From positions 1 to 64,000 of the forward strand of contig NZ_WEHU01000009.1 of NCBI RefSeq assembly GCF_009183415.1: 64,000 nucleotides of DNA, written 5' to 3'. Below are positions 34,492 through 44,572 of the stretch, piece after piece. The first letter of the stretch is position 1, and the number at the start of each line of letters is the position of its first letter. The notes under the pieces were generated by a model. It worked only from the letters and a program-made list of their open reading frames with translations, made no database searches and was not told where the DNA came from. This stretch comes from Bacillus sp. B1-b2. Its GTDB lineage: Bacteria; Bacillota; Bacilli; Bacillales; Cytobacillaceae. A program made the position numbers and the translations under genes.

Positions 34492-37257
34492 TTAAGCAGA
34501 ATAATTTTCATTAACTACTGTCGCACATCTAGCACATAGTGTTGGATGTTCTTCCACAGTTCCAACATCTGTTGTAACTGTCCAACATCTTTCACATGTT
34601 TCACCATCTGCTTTTTCTACTACGATAGCCGCATTTTCAAGCTTAAGTGCTGATTCAGGAGCTAAATGATATTCACCAGCAACTTCAAAACCTGATACAA
34701 TGAACAATTGCTTTAAGTTCTCTTGGATAGAATTCAACAAGCTACTTACCTCTTCGTTCACATATAGAGTCACTTTTGCTGCTAATGATTTACCGATTAC
34801 TTTTTGATTACGTGCTTCTTCTAATGCTTTAAGCACATCATCACGTACTTCTAAGAATCTGTTCCATTTCTCTTCAATTGCTGCACTATTGTCATATTCT
34901 GTATACTCTGGGAAGTCAGTAAGCTGTACACTTTCTTCTGAAACAGAATCAATGTGCTCCCATACTTCATCAGCAGTATGCGGAAGAATTGGCGCAACTA
35001 ACTTTGTTAAGCTCATTAAGCTTTCATATAGAACTGTTTGAATAGCTCTTCTCTCTTTATTATCAACTGCTTCAATGTACAATACATCTTTAGAGAAATC
35101 TAAATAGAATGAACTAAGATCTAATGTACAGAAATTGTTAATTTGATGATAAATAGTAGAGAATTCGTATTTATCATAAGACTCTGTTACATTCTTAACT
35201 AATTTATTTAATTTCACCATCATGAATTGATCTACTTCACGTAGCTCATCATATGATAATGCATCTGTTTCTGGATTGAAATCTGCTAAGTTTCCTAATA
35301 AGAAACGGAAAGTATTTCTAATTTTACGGTATCCTTCTGTTACTTGTTTTAGGATTGCATCAGATACACGTACATCTGCTTGGAAATCTACAGAAGCAAC
35401 CCATAGACGCAGGATATCAGCACCTAATTGGTTCATGACTTTTGCCGGAACCATAACGTTTCCTAATGACTTACTCATTTTGCGACCTTCACCATCTAAT
35501 ACAAATCCATGACTTAGTACCGCTTTATATGGAGCTTTCCCAGTTACAGCAACACCTGTTGATAAAGAAGAGTTAAACCAACCACGATATTGATCAGATC
35601 CTTCTAGATATAGATCTGCTGGTCTTTGAAGATCATCTCTCTCTTCCAATACTGCTTGATGAGAAGAACCAGAATCAAACCATACATCCATAATATCTGT
35701 TTCTTTTGTAAACTCACCATTTGGACTACTTGGATGTGTAAATCCTTCTGGTAATAATTCTTTTGCTGATTTTTCAAACCAGATATTAGAACCTTTTTCT
35801 CTAAATAAATTAGAGATATGCTCAATCGTTTCATCTGTAATGATGCTATCGCCATTTTCTGCATAGAATACGGGAATTGGGACTCCCCAAGCACGTTGTC
35901 TAGAGATACACCAGTCCCCACGATCACGAACCATGTTAAATAATCTTGTTTCTCCCCATGCAGGAACCCATTTTGTTTCGTTAACAGCAGCTAATAAATC
36001 ACTTCTAAAATCTTTAATAGAAGCAAACCACTGTGCTGTTGCACGGAAAATTACTGGTTTTTTCGTTCTCCAATCATGTGGGTAGGAATGCGTAATAAAT
36101 TGAAGTTTTAATAAAGCTCCAACTTCTTCTAATTTTTCTGTAATTGGTTTGTTTGCTTTATCATAGAATAACCCTTCGAAGCCAGGTGCTTCGTCAGTCA
36201 TAACACCTTTGTCATCAACTGGACATAATACTTCTAAGCCATACTTCTGACTTACTAAGAAGTCATCTTCCCCGTGACCTGGTGCAGTATGTACACAGCC
36301 AGTTCCAGCATCTGTTGTTACATGCTCACCAAGCATTACTAATGAGTCACGCCCATATATTGGATGCGAAGCTAAAATATTTTCTAGCTCAGCTCCTCTT
36401 ACTTCTTTCACAGTATTCGCTTCTTCCCAGCCAATCTCTGTTTTTACACTTTCTAATAAATCTTTTGCTACTAAGTATTTCTTTCCTTTTTCTTCAACCA
36501 CTACATAGGTTAAATCAGGGTGTACAGAAATCCCTAAGTTTGCAGGAATAGTCCAAGGAGTTGTTGTCCAAATAACAATTTGTACATCTTGGTCTAATAC
36601 ACCTTTTCCATTTTTCACTGGGAAACCAACATAGATAGAAGCAGACTGTTTATCTTTATATTCAATTTCCGCTTCTGCAAGTGCTGATTCACTTGTTGGG
36701 GACCAATAAACAGGCTTTAATCCCTTGTAGATATAACCCTTTTTCGCCATTTCACCAAATACTTTAATCTGTTGTGCTTCATAAGCAGGTTCTAACGTAA
36801 TATAAGGATTTTCCCAATCAGCACGAACACCAAGACGTTTAAATTGTTCACGTTGACTATCAATTTGCTCTAATGCATATTCAGCACATAGTTTACGGAA
36901 TTCTGCAATCGTCATTTCTTTACGCTTAACCCCTTTATTGGTTAAAGCTTGTTCAATCGGCAGACCATGTGTATCCCAACCTGGTACATATGGTGCTTGA
37001 TATCCAGTCATAGACTTATATCTTACAATAAAATCCTTTAGAATTTTGTTTAAAGCATGCCCGATATGAATATCTCCATTAGCATAAGGAGGTCCATCAT
37101 GTAAAACAAACAAAGGACGGCCTTCTGTTCGTTTTTGCACTTTTTCATAGATGTCCATTTCATTCCATTTTGTTTGAATGTCTGGCTCACGATTTGGCAA
37201 ATTCCCTCTCATTGGGAAAGCCGTTTTTGGCATAAGTAATGTATCTTTATATTCCAT
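34492..37257 (-). CDS. ileS: Isoleucyl-tRNA synthetase
   Basis: A class I synthetase of 921 residues that charges tRNA-Ile. HIGH box in [10 protein letters not shown] near residue 60; an editing domain in the middle; KMSKS as [10 protein letters not shown] near 595; and a C-terminal zinc finger with CERC and CARC near the end. The start at 37257 ([20 protein letters not shown]) follows GGAGG by five bases; an ATG four codons earlier lies ahead of that site. Expression is controlled by the T-box leader immediately upstream. Confidence 0.97.
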   Translation of the reverse strand: MEYKDTLLMPKTAFPMRGNLPNREPDIQTKWNEMDIYEKVQKRTEGRPLFVLHDGPPYANGDIHIGHALNKILKDFIVRYKSMTGYQAPYVPGWDTHGLPIEQALTNKGVKRKEMTIAEFRKLCAEYALEQIDSQREQFKRLGVRADWENPYITLEPAYEAQQIKVFGEMAKKGYIYKGLKPVYWSPTSESALAEAEIEYKDKQSASIYVGFPVKNGKGVLDQDVQIVIWTTTPWTIPANLGISVHPDLTYVVVEEKGKKYLVAKDLLESVKTEIGWEEANTVKEVRGAELENILASHPIYGRDSLVMLGEHVTTDAGTGCVHTAPGHGEDDFLVSQKYGLEVLCPVDDKGVMTDEAPGFEGLFYDKANKPITEKLEEVGALLKLQFITHSYPHDWRTKKPVIFRATAQWFASIKDFRSDLLAAVNETKWVPAWGETRLFNMVRDRGDWCISRQRAWGVPIPVFYAENGDSIITDETIEHISNLFREKGSNIWFEKSAKELLPEGFTHPSSPNGEFTKETDIMDVWFDSGSSHQAVLEERDDLQRPADLYLEGSDQYRGWFNSSLSTGVAVTGKAPYKAVLSHGFVLDGEGRKMSKSLGNVMVPAKVMNQLGADILRLWVASVDFQADVRVSDAILKQVTEGYRKIRNTFRFLLGNLADFNPETDALSYDELREVDQFMMVKLNKLVKNVTESYDKYEFSTIYHQINNFCTLDLSSFYLDFSKDVLYIEAVDNKERRAIQTVLYESLMSLTKLVAPILPHTADEVWEHIDSVSEESVQLTDFPEYTEYDNSAAIEEKWNRFLEVRDDVLKALEEARNQKVIGKSLAAKVTLYVNEEVSSLLNSIQENLKQLFIVSGFEVAGEYHLAPESALKLENAAIVVEKADGETCERCWTVTTDVGTVEEHPTLCARCATVVNENYSA

Positions 37258-37344
37258 AATATCCTCCACATAAATTATTCATTTTCATGTTCGTTCGTCC
37301 AACCTTTGTACCATGCTTTTCTATTATATACTTTTATACACAGC

Positions 37345-37560
37345 AAAAAACCTTCTCATCCCATAAAAAAGGGACGAGAAGGCTTTTATTTCCCGCGGTA
37401 CCACCCTTATAGATAAAAAAACATTTATCCACTCAGACATTTGTTAACGGTATGAACCGCCTTTTCTTACTTACTGTTTCAGAAAAGGACTCCAGGGTGA
37501 TTTTCAAACTTCTACTTATATCAGGCTTCCACCATCCCCTGATTCGCTGCTTTTTATAAG
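37345..37560 (-). promoter_or_regulatory. T-box riboswitch of ileS
   Basis: On the minus strand the conserved T-box AGGGTGGTACCGCGGG lies at about 37392-37407. It is followed by the terminator CCTTCTCGTCCC / GGGATGAGAAGG with a T6 run (37345-37382). Stem I sequence GGTGGAAGCCTGA is recognisable further up. The likely specifier is AUC (37501-37499) in the context GAAAATCACCC, matching tRNA-Ile. Uncharged tRNA-Ile would stabilise the antiterminator. Confidence 0.93.
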
Positions 37561-37563
37561 TTT

Positions 37564-37592
37564 ACTATTGAAAGTTTTACTATCCCTATCAA
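37564..37592 (-). promoter_or_regulatory. SigA promoter of the ileS T-box transcript
   Basis: TTGATA (37592-37587), a 17-base spacer, then AATAGT (37569-37564) on the minus strand, just ahead of the T-box leader. Confidence 0.55.
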
Positions 37593-37660
37593 CGCACATG
37601 AATATACTATTGTTAAAAAATTATATTTCATTTTATGATATTTAGTCAAGACAAGACGGA

Positions 37661-38158
37661 TTATTTTGTTGAATTTAATTCAGAAGCATCTAATTCATAT
37701 TCTAATAAATGATCCCAATCATCATTGTTTAGCATATCTAATTGAGCCTCAATTAGCATCTTGAAACGTGTACGGAAAACTTTAGATTGTTTTTTCAATT
37801 CTTCAATTTCTAAAGCGATTTTTCTTGCTTTAGCTAGAGATTCATTAACAATACGATCTGCATTTTTCTCTGATTCTTTAATGATTAGTTTTGCTTCCTT
37901 TTGGGCATTACGTTTTACTTCTTCCGCTGCCTCTTGTGCTACAACAATGGATTTATTCAACGTTTCTTCAATCGTATTATAATGGCCGATTCGGTCGGTA
38001 AGCTCACTTAATCTTTCTTCTAGTTCTTTTTTCTCACGAATAATATTTTCATAATCTTTAATGATTTGATCTAGAAATTCATTTACTTCATCTTCATCAT
38101 ATCCACGGAACCCCTTTGCAAATTCCTTATTGTGAATATCTAACGGTGTTAATGGCAT
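37661..38158 (-). CDS. divIVA: Cell division initiation protein DivIVA
   Basis: A 165-residue coiled-coil protein that binds curved membrane at the septum and poles. In Bacillus it positions the Min system and, in sporulation, the chromosome origin. The N-terminal membrane-binding domain has LTPLDIHNKEF and FRGYDEDEVNEFLDQI, followed by a long coiled coil from about 70. The start at 38158 follows GGGAGGT by seven bases, and five extra residues upstream are unlikely. It lies between ylmH and ileS as usual. Confidence 0.96.
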   Translation of the reverse strand: MPLTPLDIHNKEFAKGFRGYDEDEVNEFLDQIIKDYENIIREKKELEERLSELTDRIGHYNTIEETLNKSIVVAQEAAEEVKRNAQKEAKLIIKESEKNADRIVNESLAKARKIALEIEELKKQSKVFRTRFKMLIEAQLDMLNNDDWDHLLEYELDASELNSTK

Positions 38159-38352
38159 AATGCCACCTCCCAAGCTTCAATTTCTGTATGTATGAATCTA
38201 TATTTCGACAGGTGCTCTTTTTTTCCTGCAATTTTTTTGAAAAATAAGCAGAAACGTGAAAAATATTGATACTAAAAATTATTGTATCATAGAACCTACA
38301 TAAAAAAACTAAGTTTTTTTATGGATGAATCTTAAGTCCTATTTTATTCTTT

Positions 38353-39126
38353 CTATTTCAATTTACCAACTACTATTCGAAACTTATCTTTCTTTGTTTT
38401 TCCCTCTATTGATTTAATAGTTGATCTTCCCTCGCCTCTTACGGAGAAAACATCCCCTTCTTCACAAACGAACGATATATTCTCGTTAACGGCAAAATTA
38501 ACTTTAACTAATCCTTGTATTATATAATTTTTGGCTTTTTCTCTTGAAAACTTATACATGTTTGCTATTACATTATCTAACCGTAAAGAAGAAGTGGTCA
38601 TAGTGACTTCCATCCAATCTTCATCTGTAGAATGGATATTCTCGAGTGAAGTTGGAATTAGGTTAACTTTTGATTTTCCAATAGAGTCTAATTGTAAACG
38701 AACGTAATCTTCCATTTCTTTTTCTACAATAATTTGTACGTCTTCTTTATTTATGATAATATCTCCGAATTTGTTTCTATTTAATCCAAGTGACATCAGA
38801 CTCCCCAGAACTTTTGGATGCTCAATAGTAACAAACTTTTTAGGATAATCTACATCTAGTAAAGCCAAACCAAAATCTTCTGTACTAACTTCATAGTAAT
38901 CTGGGTAAAGAATCGCTCTTTTTCTTTCCGCTTGTTCATACCCACCAAATAGCTTGTACTTCACTTCTTGGCTATCTCCTATGATAAGACTTAAAATTCT
39001 TTGTTCACGAGGATCAAGAAAATCAGTCAACTTGGGAGAATACGTGCTTTCTACATAATTTTTAACATTTAACACTTGATCAATAAATTCTTTTTCATCT
39101 GGGCGAAAATGCTGATAAATAGACAT
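38353..39126 (-). CDS. ylmH: RNA-binding protein YlmH (S4 domain)
   Basis: A 257-residue protein of the YlmH family, linked in other work to ribosome-associated quality control and present in the division cluster. Its C-terminal S4 domain (about 180-245) shows SLRLDNVIANMYKFSREKAKNYI. The N-terminal part contains FLDPREQRIL. It stands behind a weak terminator after ylmG, so it may have separate transcription. In this window it coexists with RqcH, a partner in the same pathway. Confidence 0.92.
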   Translation of the reverse strand: MSIYQHFRPDEKEFIDQVLNVKNYVESTYSPKLTDFLDPREQRILSLIIGDSQEVKYKLFGGYEQAERKRAILYPDYYEVSTEDFGLALLDVDYPKKFVTIEHPKVLGSLMSLGLNRNKFGDIIINKEDVQIIVEKEMEDYVRLQLDSIGKSKVNLIPTSLENIHSTDEDWMEVTMTTSSLRLDNVIANMYKFSREKAKNYIIQGLVKVNFAVNENISFVCEEGDVFSVRGEGRSTIKSIEGKTKKDKFRIVVGKLK

Positions 39127-39148
39127 GTGCTTTACTCCTTTTTTCCAT

Positions 39149-39169
39149 AAAAAAAGGGCTAGATGCCCT
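39149..39169 (-). terminator. Short terminator between ylmG and ylmH
   Basis: AGGGC and GCCCT arms on a five-base loop are followed by a T7 run on the minus strand. The stem is only five pairs long, so termination is probably partial. Confidence 0.5.
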
Positions 39170-39195
39170 GGGTCATTCTATATGAGATAGAATTA

Positions 39196-39456
39196 TTACA
39201 GCCAATAAAATAATTGAACTACTCCTCTTCCAGCTAAGTTAAGAACAAAAATAGCAACAATTGGTGAAATATCAATCATTCCAAGTGGCGGTATTATTTT
39301 TCTAAAAATTTCTAAATAAGGTTCACAGATTTTTGAAAGGAAAACTCCAACTGCCGTTTCTCTTGCATTAGGAATCCATGACATAAAGATATAGATAATA
39401 ATCGCATAAGAATAAAACTGTAATAAGTAAGATAATATAATAATTATCGAATTCAT
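39196..39456 (-). CDS. ylmG: YggT family membrane protein YlmG
   Basis: An 86-residue protein with two hydrophobic helices joined by the conserved segment [34 protein letters not shown]. YggT proteins are found next to sepF in many Gram-positive bacteria and are thought to act in division or membrane organisation, though their action is unclear. It starts six bases after the sepF stop. Confidence 0.92.
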   Translation of the reverse strand: MNSIIIILSYLLQFYSYAIIIYIFMSWIPNARETAVGVFLSKICEPYLEIFRKIIPPLGMIDISPIVAIFVLNLAGRGVVQLFYWL

Positions 39457-39462
39457 TAGTTT

Positions 39463-39936
39463 CTACCACCTCGTATTTTCATATTCTGCCTCTTGTAAAA
39501 TTTGAGATATATTACCTGATACTTCTACGTTATCAGGTGTGCAAAGGAATATATCTGATCCAATCTTTTGTATATCTCCCCCTAGGGCATATACAGTGCC
39601 ACTTAAGAAATCAATAATTCTTAAGCCTTGATCTTTTTCAATACGTTGTAAATTAACAACCACTGCACGTCTATTTTTTATTTGATCTGCCACATCCTGC
39701 GAATCCGCATATACTCTAGGTTCTGATAAATAGACCTTTGATGCTTTTTGGACACTTTGTAAACTGACAACATTTTGGTTATTGCTTTTAGGTTGAATAT
39801 GTGGTGCATGTTGTACCGGCTGTTTAAAGTTCCTTGCTGGCTCTTCCACTTCTTCTTGATATCGTCTTTGCTCTTCTTCCTCATATTCTTCATCATCTAA
39901 GAAAAAGAATGTTTTAATTTTTGATTTTATACTCAC
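39463..39936 (-). CDS. sepF: Cell division protein SepF
   Basis: A 157-residue membrane anchor and bundler of FtsZ. The short N-terminal amphipathic segment is [15 protein letters not shown]. An acidic, glutamine-rich linker follows, and the C-terminal SepF domain (about 75-150) contains [34 protein letters not shown]. The start is GTG with GAGGGGAG ahead. It sits between ylmE and ylmG. Confidence 0.95.
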   Translation of the reverse strand: MSIKSKIKTFFFLDDEEYEEEEQRRYQEEVEEPARNFKQPVQHAPHIQPKSNNQNVVSLQSVQKASKVYLSEPRVYADSQDVADQIKNRRAVVVNLQRIEKDQGLRIIDFLSGTVYALGGDIQKIGSDIFLCTPDNVEVSGNISQILQEAEYENTRW

Positions 39937-39949
39937 AGGTGCTCCCCTC

Positions 39950-40627
39950 CTATTCTTCGTTACCTACTAGTGCAGTTCCAATTCTTATCATTGTCGCACC
40001 TTCTTCAATAGCAATTCCATAATCATTGGACATTCCCATAGAAAGCTCTGTACACGGAGCAAAAGATAACGCTAATTCTTGTACTTTTGTTTGTAAGTTC
40101 TTTAACTCTTTAAAACAACTGCGCAATATTTCTTTATCTTCCATTAATGGAGCCATTGTCATTAATCCGACAACTTGTATATTTTCATATTCTTCTAATT
40201 GCTTAATAAAATCAAGAACTTCATTCGGATTTAATCCATGCTTTGATGCTTCCCCAGATACATTCACTTGAATAAAACACTTGATCACTTTAGTTGCTCT
40301 TTTATGTATTTCTTTCGCTAAAGAAAGGCGATCCAATGAATGGATATAGTCTACATGATTAATAATACCCTTCACTTTTCTTGTTTGCAATGAACCAATA
40401 AAGTGCCAATTAGGTTGTTCTTGAAATGCCTCATACTTGGCTAGCAATCCTTCTTCTCGGTTTTCCCCAAGATTATTTATTCCTGCTTCCACTGCTTCTT
40501 TAGCTCTTTCTATTGTAACATATTTCGTAACAGCAATTAATGTTATCTCATCAGCTGAACGATTTACTCGTTTGCATGCAGCATCTATTTCTCTTGTTAT
40601 GCCTGCTAAATTATCCTTTACTAACAT
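39950..40627 (-). CDS. ylmE: YggS family pyridoxal phosphate homeostasis protein YlmE
   Basis: A 225-residue TIM-barrel PLP-binding protein (COG0325). The lysine that binds PLP is Lys35 in [29 protein letters not shown] and [28 protein letters not shown] are family signatures. It is thought to buffer PLP rather than catalyse a reaction. It starts six bases after ylmD. Confidence 0.94.
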   Translation of the reverse strand: MLVKDNLAGITREIDAACKRVNRSADEITLIAVTKYVTIERAKEAVEAGINNLGENREEGLLAKYEAFQEQPNWHFIGSLQTRKVKGIINHVDYIHSLDRLSLAKEIHKRATKVIKCFIQVNVSGEASKHGLNPNEVLDFIKQLEEYENIQVVGLMTMAPLMEDKEILRSCFKELKNLQTKVQELALSFAPCTELSMGMSNDYGIAIEEGATMIRIGTALVGNEE

Positions 40628-40633
40628 AGCTGT

Positions 40634-41452
40634 TTACAAACCCTCTCTCCATCCAATATAGCTCATCATTCTTCCTGTATCTCCATTGTCTCTTCGATGA
40701 GAATAAAAGAAATCCATATCGTGGAAAGTACAGTAATTGGTGATTTCGATATTGTCTTTTCTTACCCCTGATTGCATTAATACTTGCTTATTTACTTCTT
40801 GTAAATTCAATTGATATTGTCCTGGTGATACCATTTGATAAGCCTTTTCTTTGTTGAGTACTACCTTATCTACTTTATCAATTACTCGATTATCCACTCT
40901 ATAATAGCGATCTGAAATAGCAGGTCCTATTACAACTTGAATTTCCTCTGCTGGGATTTGATGAGCTGCATATATCTCTATCATTTCCTTGGCAATAAGT
41001 TGAACAGTTCCTTGCCAACCTGCATGTGCAATACCTATGGCTTTTGTTTTAGGATGTATAAAATACAATGGAACACAGTCAGCATAACATAATGTTAATA
41101 GAACATTCTTTTCTAATGTAAATAAGCCATCTGTATCTTTAATTGCACTTTCATAATCACTGGAGCCAGATCCAATGTCTGCCTTTGTCACTACTTTAAT
41201 ACGCTTCTTATGTGTTTGTTCAGCACCTACCCATTGACTTAATGGAAAGTAAAGTCTACTCGCTACAATTTGGCGATTTTCTACAACCTTTTCTTTGGTA
41301 TCATCTACATGAAATGCCATATTTAAACTAGTCTTATTATCAGTACTTTTCCCGCCATTTTTAGTCGTGAAACCAGCTACTAAAAATGGAAATGAATCTT
41401 CCCATTTTTTGATACGAAGAAATTCTTTATTTTCTAAAGTAAAAGGTTCCAT
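40634..41452 (-). CDS. pgeF: Peptidoglycan editing factor PgeF / YlmD (laccase-domain protein)
   Basis: A 272-residue protein of the YfiH/PgeF family, which removes wrongly incorporated residues from cell-wall precursors and shows purine nucleoside activity. Metal ligands lie in CYADCVPLYF, GIAHAGWQGTV and CTFHDMDFFYSHRRDNGDTGR. The start at 41452 (MEPFTLENKEF) has GAGGT eight bases ahead; a longer frame to 41506 lacks support. In B. subtilis ylmA and ylmC come between sigG and this gene; both are missing here. Confidence 0.93.
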   Translation of the reverse strand: MEPFTLENKEFLRIKKWEDSFPFLVAGFTTKNGGKSTDNKTSLNMAFHVDDTKEKVVENRQIVASRLYFPLSQWVGAEQTHKKRIKVVTKADIGSGSSDYESAIKDTDGLFTLEKNVLLTLCYADCVPLYFIHPKTKAIGIAHAGWQGTVQLIAKEMIEIYAAHQIPAEEIQVVIGPAISDRYYRVDNRVIDKVDKVVLNKEKAYQMVSPGQYQLNLQEVNKQVLMQSGVRKDNIEITNYCTFHDMDFFYSHRRDNGDTGRMMSYIGWREGL

Positions 41453-41621
41453 TTTTATGACCTCATCTTTTTGTTTTAGTTTACCATATGTGTGTAGACT
41501 GGTCATAGTAAAACATCATATTATTACAAATAATACAAGATAACACAACCTTTTCTATATGGAAAAAACAATTCGGTATACTTATATGAGCTGACTTTTA
41601 TATTAAGTCCCATTATCTAAC

Positions 41622-41685
41622 TAAAAAAAGGCTTAGGAGCACTTACAAGTAGGAAGCTTTTTCCACCTACTACCAAGTGTCCTAA
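41622..41685 (-). terminator. Terminator after sigG
   Basis: A long minus-strand stem, TTAGGACACTT with AAGTGCTCCTAA and an inner AGTAGG / CCTACT, is followed by GCC and a T7 run. It closes the sigma-factor cassette. Confidence 0.85.
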
Positions 41686-41702
41686 CCCTTCTTAAGCTAT
41701 CT

Positions 41703-42482
41703 CTAGCTTTGAATGTTTTTATTCATTTGTTTGATTGCGGCTTTTTCTAATCTAGAAACCTGTGCTTGTGAGATTCCTATTTCATCTGCCACTTCCATTT
41801 GTGTCTTTCCTTGGAAAAATCTTTTTCTAAGTATAAGCTTTTCCCGATCGTTTAAACGACGCATACCTTCTTTAAGTGCTAATTCTTCCACCCATTGAAT
41901 ATCTTTATTCTTCTCATCACTGAGTTGATCCATGACATAAATAGGATCGCCACCATCATTGTAAATTGGTTCAAATAGAGAGACTGGGTCTTGAATAGCG
42001 TCTAATGCGAATACAATATCCTCATGAGGAATATCAAGTTCTTTTGCGATTTCCTCTGCTGTGGGTTCTTTTGATGTTTTATTCATCAATCGTTCTCTAA
42101 CTTGTAGTGCCTTATAGGCAATATCTCTTAAAGATCTAGAAACCCTAATTGGATTATTATCACGTAAATATCTACGTATTTCTCCAATAATCATTGGAAC
42201 AGCGTAGGTGGAAAATTTCACATTCTGACCTAAATCAAAATTATCGATTGATTTCATTAGACCGATACAACCTACTTGAAATAAGTCATCTACAAATTCT
42301 CCTCGGTTATTGAACCTTTGAATGACACTTAATACGAGACGGAGATTTCCATTAACTAGACTTTCTCTTGCAAAGGTATCTCCATCATGCATTTGCTTGA
42401 AGAGCAATCTCATTTCTTCGTTTTTTAACACTGGAAGTTTTGATGTATCAACACCGCAAATTTCTACTTTATTTCGAGTCAA
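41703..42482 (-). CDS. sigG: RNA polymerase sporulation sigma factor SigG
   Basis: A 259-residue late forespore sigma factor. The N-terminus TRNKVEICGVDTSKLPVLKN is the SigG signature. Region 2 has FQVGCIGLMKSIDNFD and the region 4 helix-turn-helix has MEVADEIGISQAQVSRLEKAA. The start is TTG at 42482, seven bases after GAGGAGGG; a longer in-frame reading to 42611 adds 43 residues unlike the family and runs through the promoter. The ribosome site is folded into a hairpin (see separate entry). Confidence 0.95.
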   Translation of the reverse strand: MTRNKVEICGVDTSKLPVLKNEEMRLLFKQMHDGDTFARESLVNGNLRLVLSVIQRFNNRGEFVDDLFQVGCIGLMKSIDNFDLGQNVKFSTYAVPMIIGEIRRYLRDNNPIRVSRSLRDIAYKALQVRERLMNKTSKEPTAEEIAKELDIPHEDIVFALDAIQDPVSLFEPIYNDGGDPIYVMDQLSDEKNKDIQWVEELALKEGMRRLNDREKLILRKRFFQGKTQMEVADEIGISQAQVSRLEKAAIKQMNKNIQS

Positions 42483-42489
42483 TCTGTTT

Positions 42490-42504
42490 CCCTCCTCACA
42501 GGAG
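42490..42504 (-). promoter_or_regulatory. Leader hairpin covering the sigG ribosome binding site
   Basis: On the minus strand CTCCT-GTG-AGGAG forms a five-pair stem whose 3' arm is the Shine-Dalgarno GAGGAGG of sigG. In B. subtilis the sigG leader is reported to fold similarly and to reduce translation, so this may be a conserved device delaying SigG. Confidence 0.5.
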
Positions 42505-42519
42505 CTGCTGTACAAAAAA

Positions 42520-42549
42520 CAGTATTTCCTTGAGAGGGAAAAATATGCA
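42520..42549 (-). promoter_or_regulatory. Sigma-F/sigma-G-type promoter of sigG
   Basis: TGCATA (42549-42544), a 17-base spacer, then AATACTG (42526-42520). The -35 fits the sigma-G consensus TGHATR, and the -10 matches CATWMTA at five of seven positions. It lies 38 bases before the TTG start. Confidence 0.5.
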
Positions 42550-42631
42550 TTTCTAAAATTTTTGTTAAATTTCCAATTTACGTGAATTTCAATTAAACCT
42601 TTATAGGACAAGGAATTGCTTGAAAAAATTT

Positions 42632-43351
42632 TTATACCATTTTGTTAAATTCCTTCTGCAATCTTTTAATGATTCTTTTTTCTAAACGGGAAATATAGGA
42701 CTGTGAGATTCCAAGCATATCTGCCACATCTTTTTGGGTCTTTTCTTCCCCTGTTCCTAAGCCAAAGCGTAGTTCCATGATCTGCTTTTCTCTTTTCGAT
42801 AATTGATGCAAAGCCTTCACTAACAATTTTTTATCTACACTCGCATCTAGATCTTTTGTAATAATATCATCTTCTGTACCCATTACATCAGATAGTAATA
42901 ATTCATTCCCATCCCAATCAATATTCAGTGGTTCATCAAAAGAAACCTCTGAACGTATTTTATTGTTTCTTCTTAAGTACATTAATATTTCATTTTCGAT
43001 ACATCTTGAAGCATATGTAGCTAGCTTGATTTTTTTCTCCGGGTTAAAAGTATTGACAGCCTTTATCAAACCAATTGTTCCAATACTAATAAGGTCTTCA
43101 ATATTAATACCTGTGTTTTCAAATTTTCTAGCGATATATACAACTAAGCGTAAGTTTCGTTCAATTAATATGGAACGAGCCGCTTGATCTCCTTTTGGAA
43201 GTTTTGCTAAAAGCATTTCCTCTTCCTCTTTTGTTAACGGTGGTGGCAATGCCTCACTTCCACCAATATAGAAAACTTCATCTGTTTTTAAGCCTAGTTT
43301 CATTAAAAGTTTATACCAAAGAAAAGATATGCGAAGCTTCCATTTATACAT
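42632..43351 (-). CDS. sigE: RNA polymerase sporulation sigma factor SigE (pro-sigma-E)
   Basis: A 239-residue early mother-cell sigma factor made as an inactive precursor. The first roughly 27 residues, [20 protein letters not shown] onward, form the membrane-associated pro-sequence removed by SpoIIGA. Region 2 has [19 protein letters not shown] and region 4 has [21 protein letters not shown]. The start follows AAGGAGG. It lies between its protease gene spoIIGA and sigG, as in all Bacillus. Confidence 0.97.
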   Translation of the reverse strand: MYKWKLRISFLWYKLLMKLGLKTDEVFYIGGSEALPPPLTKEEEEMLLAKLPKGDQAARSILIERNLRLVVYIARKFENTGINIEDLISIGTIGLIKAVNTFNPEKKIKLATYASRCIENEILMYLRRNNKIRSEVSFDEPLNIDWDGNELLLSDVMGTEDDIITKDLDASVDKKLLVKALHQLSKREKQIMELRFGLGTGEEKTQKDVADMLGISQSYISRLEKRIIKRLQKEFNKMV

Positions 43352-43395
43352 TTATATTTCCTCCTTCTAAATGATGAAATTTTGAGTATAGTATA

Positions 43396-44328
43396 TTAAC
43401 TGACTTTTTCTTCTAATGTGCTTTTTCCTACCATCATTTTCGGATGCACAATACATTCAAACGCATCTTCAGATGAAAGAACTTGTTTAGTAAATGAAAT
43501 TAGCCCTTTATTAACCACAATAACTTCGTCTTCTTTCCTTATGGTAAGCTCATTAGGCTTAATAGCTATGATAAGCTGATGATCTTTACCTACTACCTTA
43601 TATGGAATAATTCTCAGCCTACTTTCCCATTTCACTGGAATTTCCTGATTTCCATCTAAAAGCTCTTCTGGCTTCTCTGAAAGTCTAATTAATTCTGCAG
43701 GAATATCATCTTGTATGTTATTCATGCTAATAAACATAACTGGTAGTCTTGAGATTGGGTCATAGACTTGATTTCCACTGTCTACTAACCCCTTTACTGT
43801 GATACTTTTCTCTTCTAATTGAAACGTAACGTCTACAAGTTGGTCGTAATGAATTTTCGTAATTTCTATGCTTTCTATATTCCTTCTAGAAAAATACCAA
43901 GCTAGGGGGAAGCCAAGTAATACAAATAACCAACTAATAGGATCACCAAATCCTCTTATACTTGCGAAAAGAACGGAGGTGGAAAGATCAAAGTCAAATT
44001 GTACAAAATAATGTGCACCGATTAACCCACCACCAATTAGAAAAGTAACTACATAGAAAAGCATTAAATTTTGAATATAATATCGGAATTTCTTATATCC
44101 ATAAGCAGTTGCTACCATTGCAACTGAAAACATTAACTTAGAGAAAGGATGGCTAGTTATAGAACTTAATGGTGTGATAGCTAACAAGATAATACTTGAT
44201 CCAATTAGCCCTCCTATTAAGACTCTCCAATGAGTAATCTTTCGTTTCAACAGAATACCAGTTAAATATAGTAGTAAGCTGTCAAATAAAAAATTTAATA
44301 GCCAAATTACATCCAGATACATGGCCAA
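43396..44328 (-). CDS. spoIIGA: Sporulation sigma-E factor-processing peptidase SpoIIGA
   Basis: A 310-residue membrane aspartic protease that cleaves pro-sigma-E after a signal from the forespore (SpoIIR). There are five or so N-terminal transmembrane helices (about 1-150), beginning YLDVIWLLNFLFDSLLLY. The C-terminal protease domain has the catalytic aspartate in GLVDSGNQVYDP. Start: TTG at 44328 lies about 10 bases after AGGAGG, while an in-frame ATG at 44322 is about 16 away. An out-of-frame ATG sits between the ribosome site and the TTG. Confidence 0.93.
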   Translation of the reverse strand: MAMYLDVIWLLNFLFDSLLLYLTGILLKRKITHWRVLIGGLIGSSIILLAITPLSSITSHPFSKLMFSVAMVATAYGYKKFRYYIQNLMLFYVVTFLIGGGLIGAHYFVQFDFDLSTSVLFASIRGFGDPISWLFVLLGFPLAWYFSRRNIESIEITKIHYDQLVDVTFQLEEKSITVKGLVDSGNQVYDPISRLPVMFISMNNIQDDIPAELIRLSEKPEELLDGNQEIPVKWESRLRIIPYKVVGKDHQLIIAIKPNELTIRKEDEVIVVNKGLISFTKQVLSSEDAFECIVHPKMMVGKSTLEEKVS

Positions 44329-44485
44329 ACATGTAACTCCTCCTCTCTACTAGCAGCCTTATCGAAAAGCAACATTCAATGTGGTTCCTTTCTTTAGATG
44401 ACTTTATGTAAATAAACTCATTATCTTCTTGGATAAGAAAAAGAAAATAGTTTATATACTTTTCTCTATTAATCTGATACGAAAA

Positions 44486-44572
44486 AGTATAACTTACTTC
44501 CCTTTGAAATTCTGTCACTTTCTGTAATCAGAAAACGAGAAATTTTCACTATTTCACACACTTTTTGTCATT
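44486..44572 (-). promoter_or_regulatory. Spo0A-activated spoIIG-type promoter with long spacer
   Basis: On the minus strand GTGACA (44518-44513), a 21-base spacer, then TATACT (44491-44486). The B. subtilis spoIIG promoter is known for a similarly long 22-base spacer that needs Spo0A. Two 0A-box-like sequences with core TGTCA in the same orientation lie at 44513-44517, over the -35, and 44566-44570. They are 53 bases, about five helical turns, apart. Their matches to TTTGTCRAA are six and seven of nine. Confidence 0.5.

Noticed and set aside
38297-38325. A/T-only hairpin between ylmH and divIVA as terminator
   Set aside because: The stem is almost all A-T pairs and would be very weak, so it is within what AT-rich DNA shows by chance.
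42483-42611. Longer N-terminus for SigG
   Set aside because: The extra 43 residues are unlike SigG and cover the likely promoter and leader hairpin. The TTG at 42482 has a strong ribosome site and gives the family N-terminus.
44282-44518. 78-codon frame upstream of and overlapping spoIIGA
   Set aside because: It runs through the presumed spoIIG promoter and ribosome site and has no family resemblance. Only its last 16 codons are discussed as a possible competing start.
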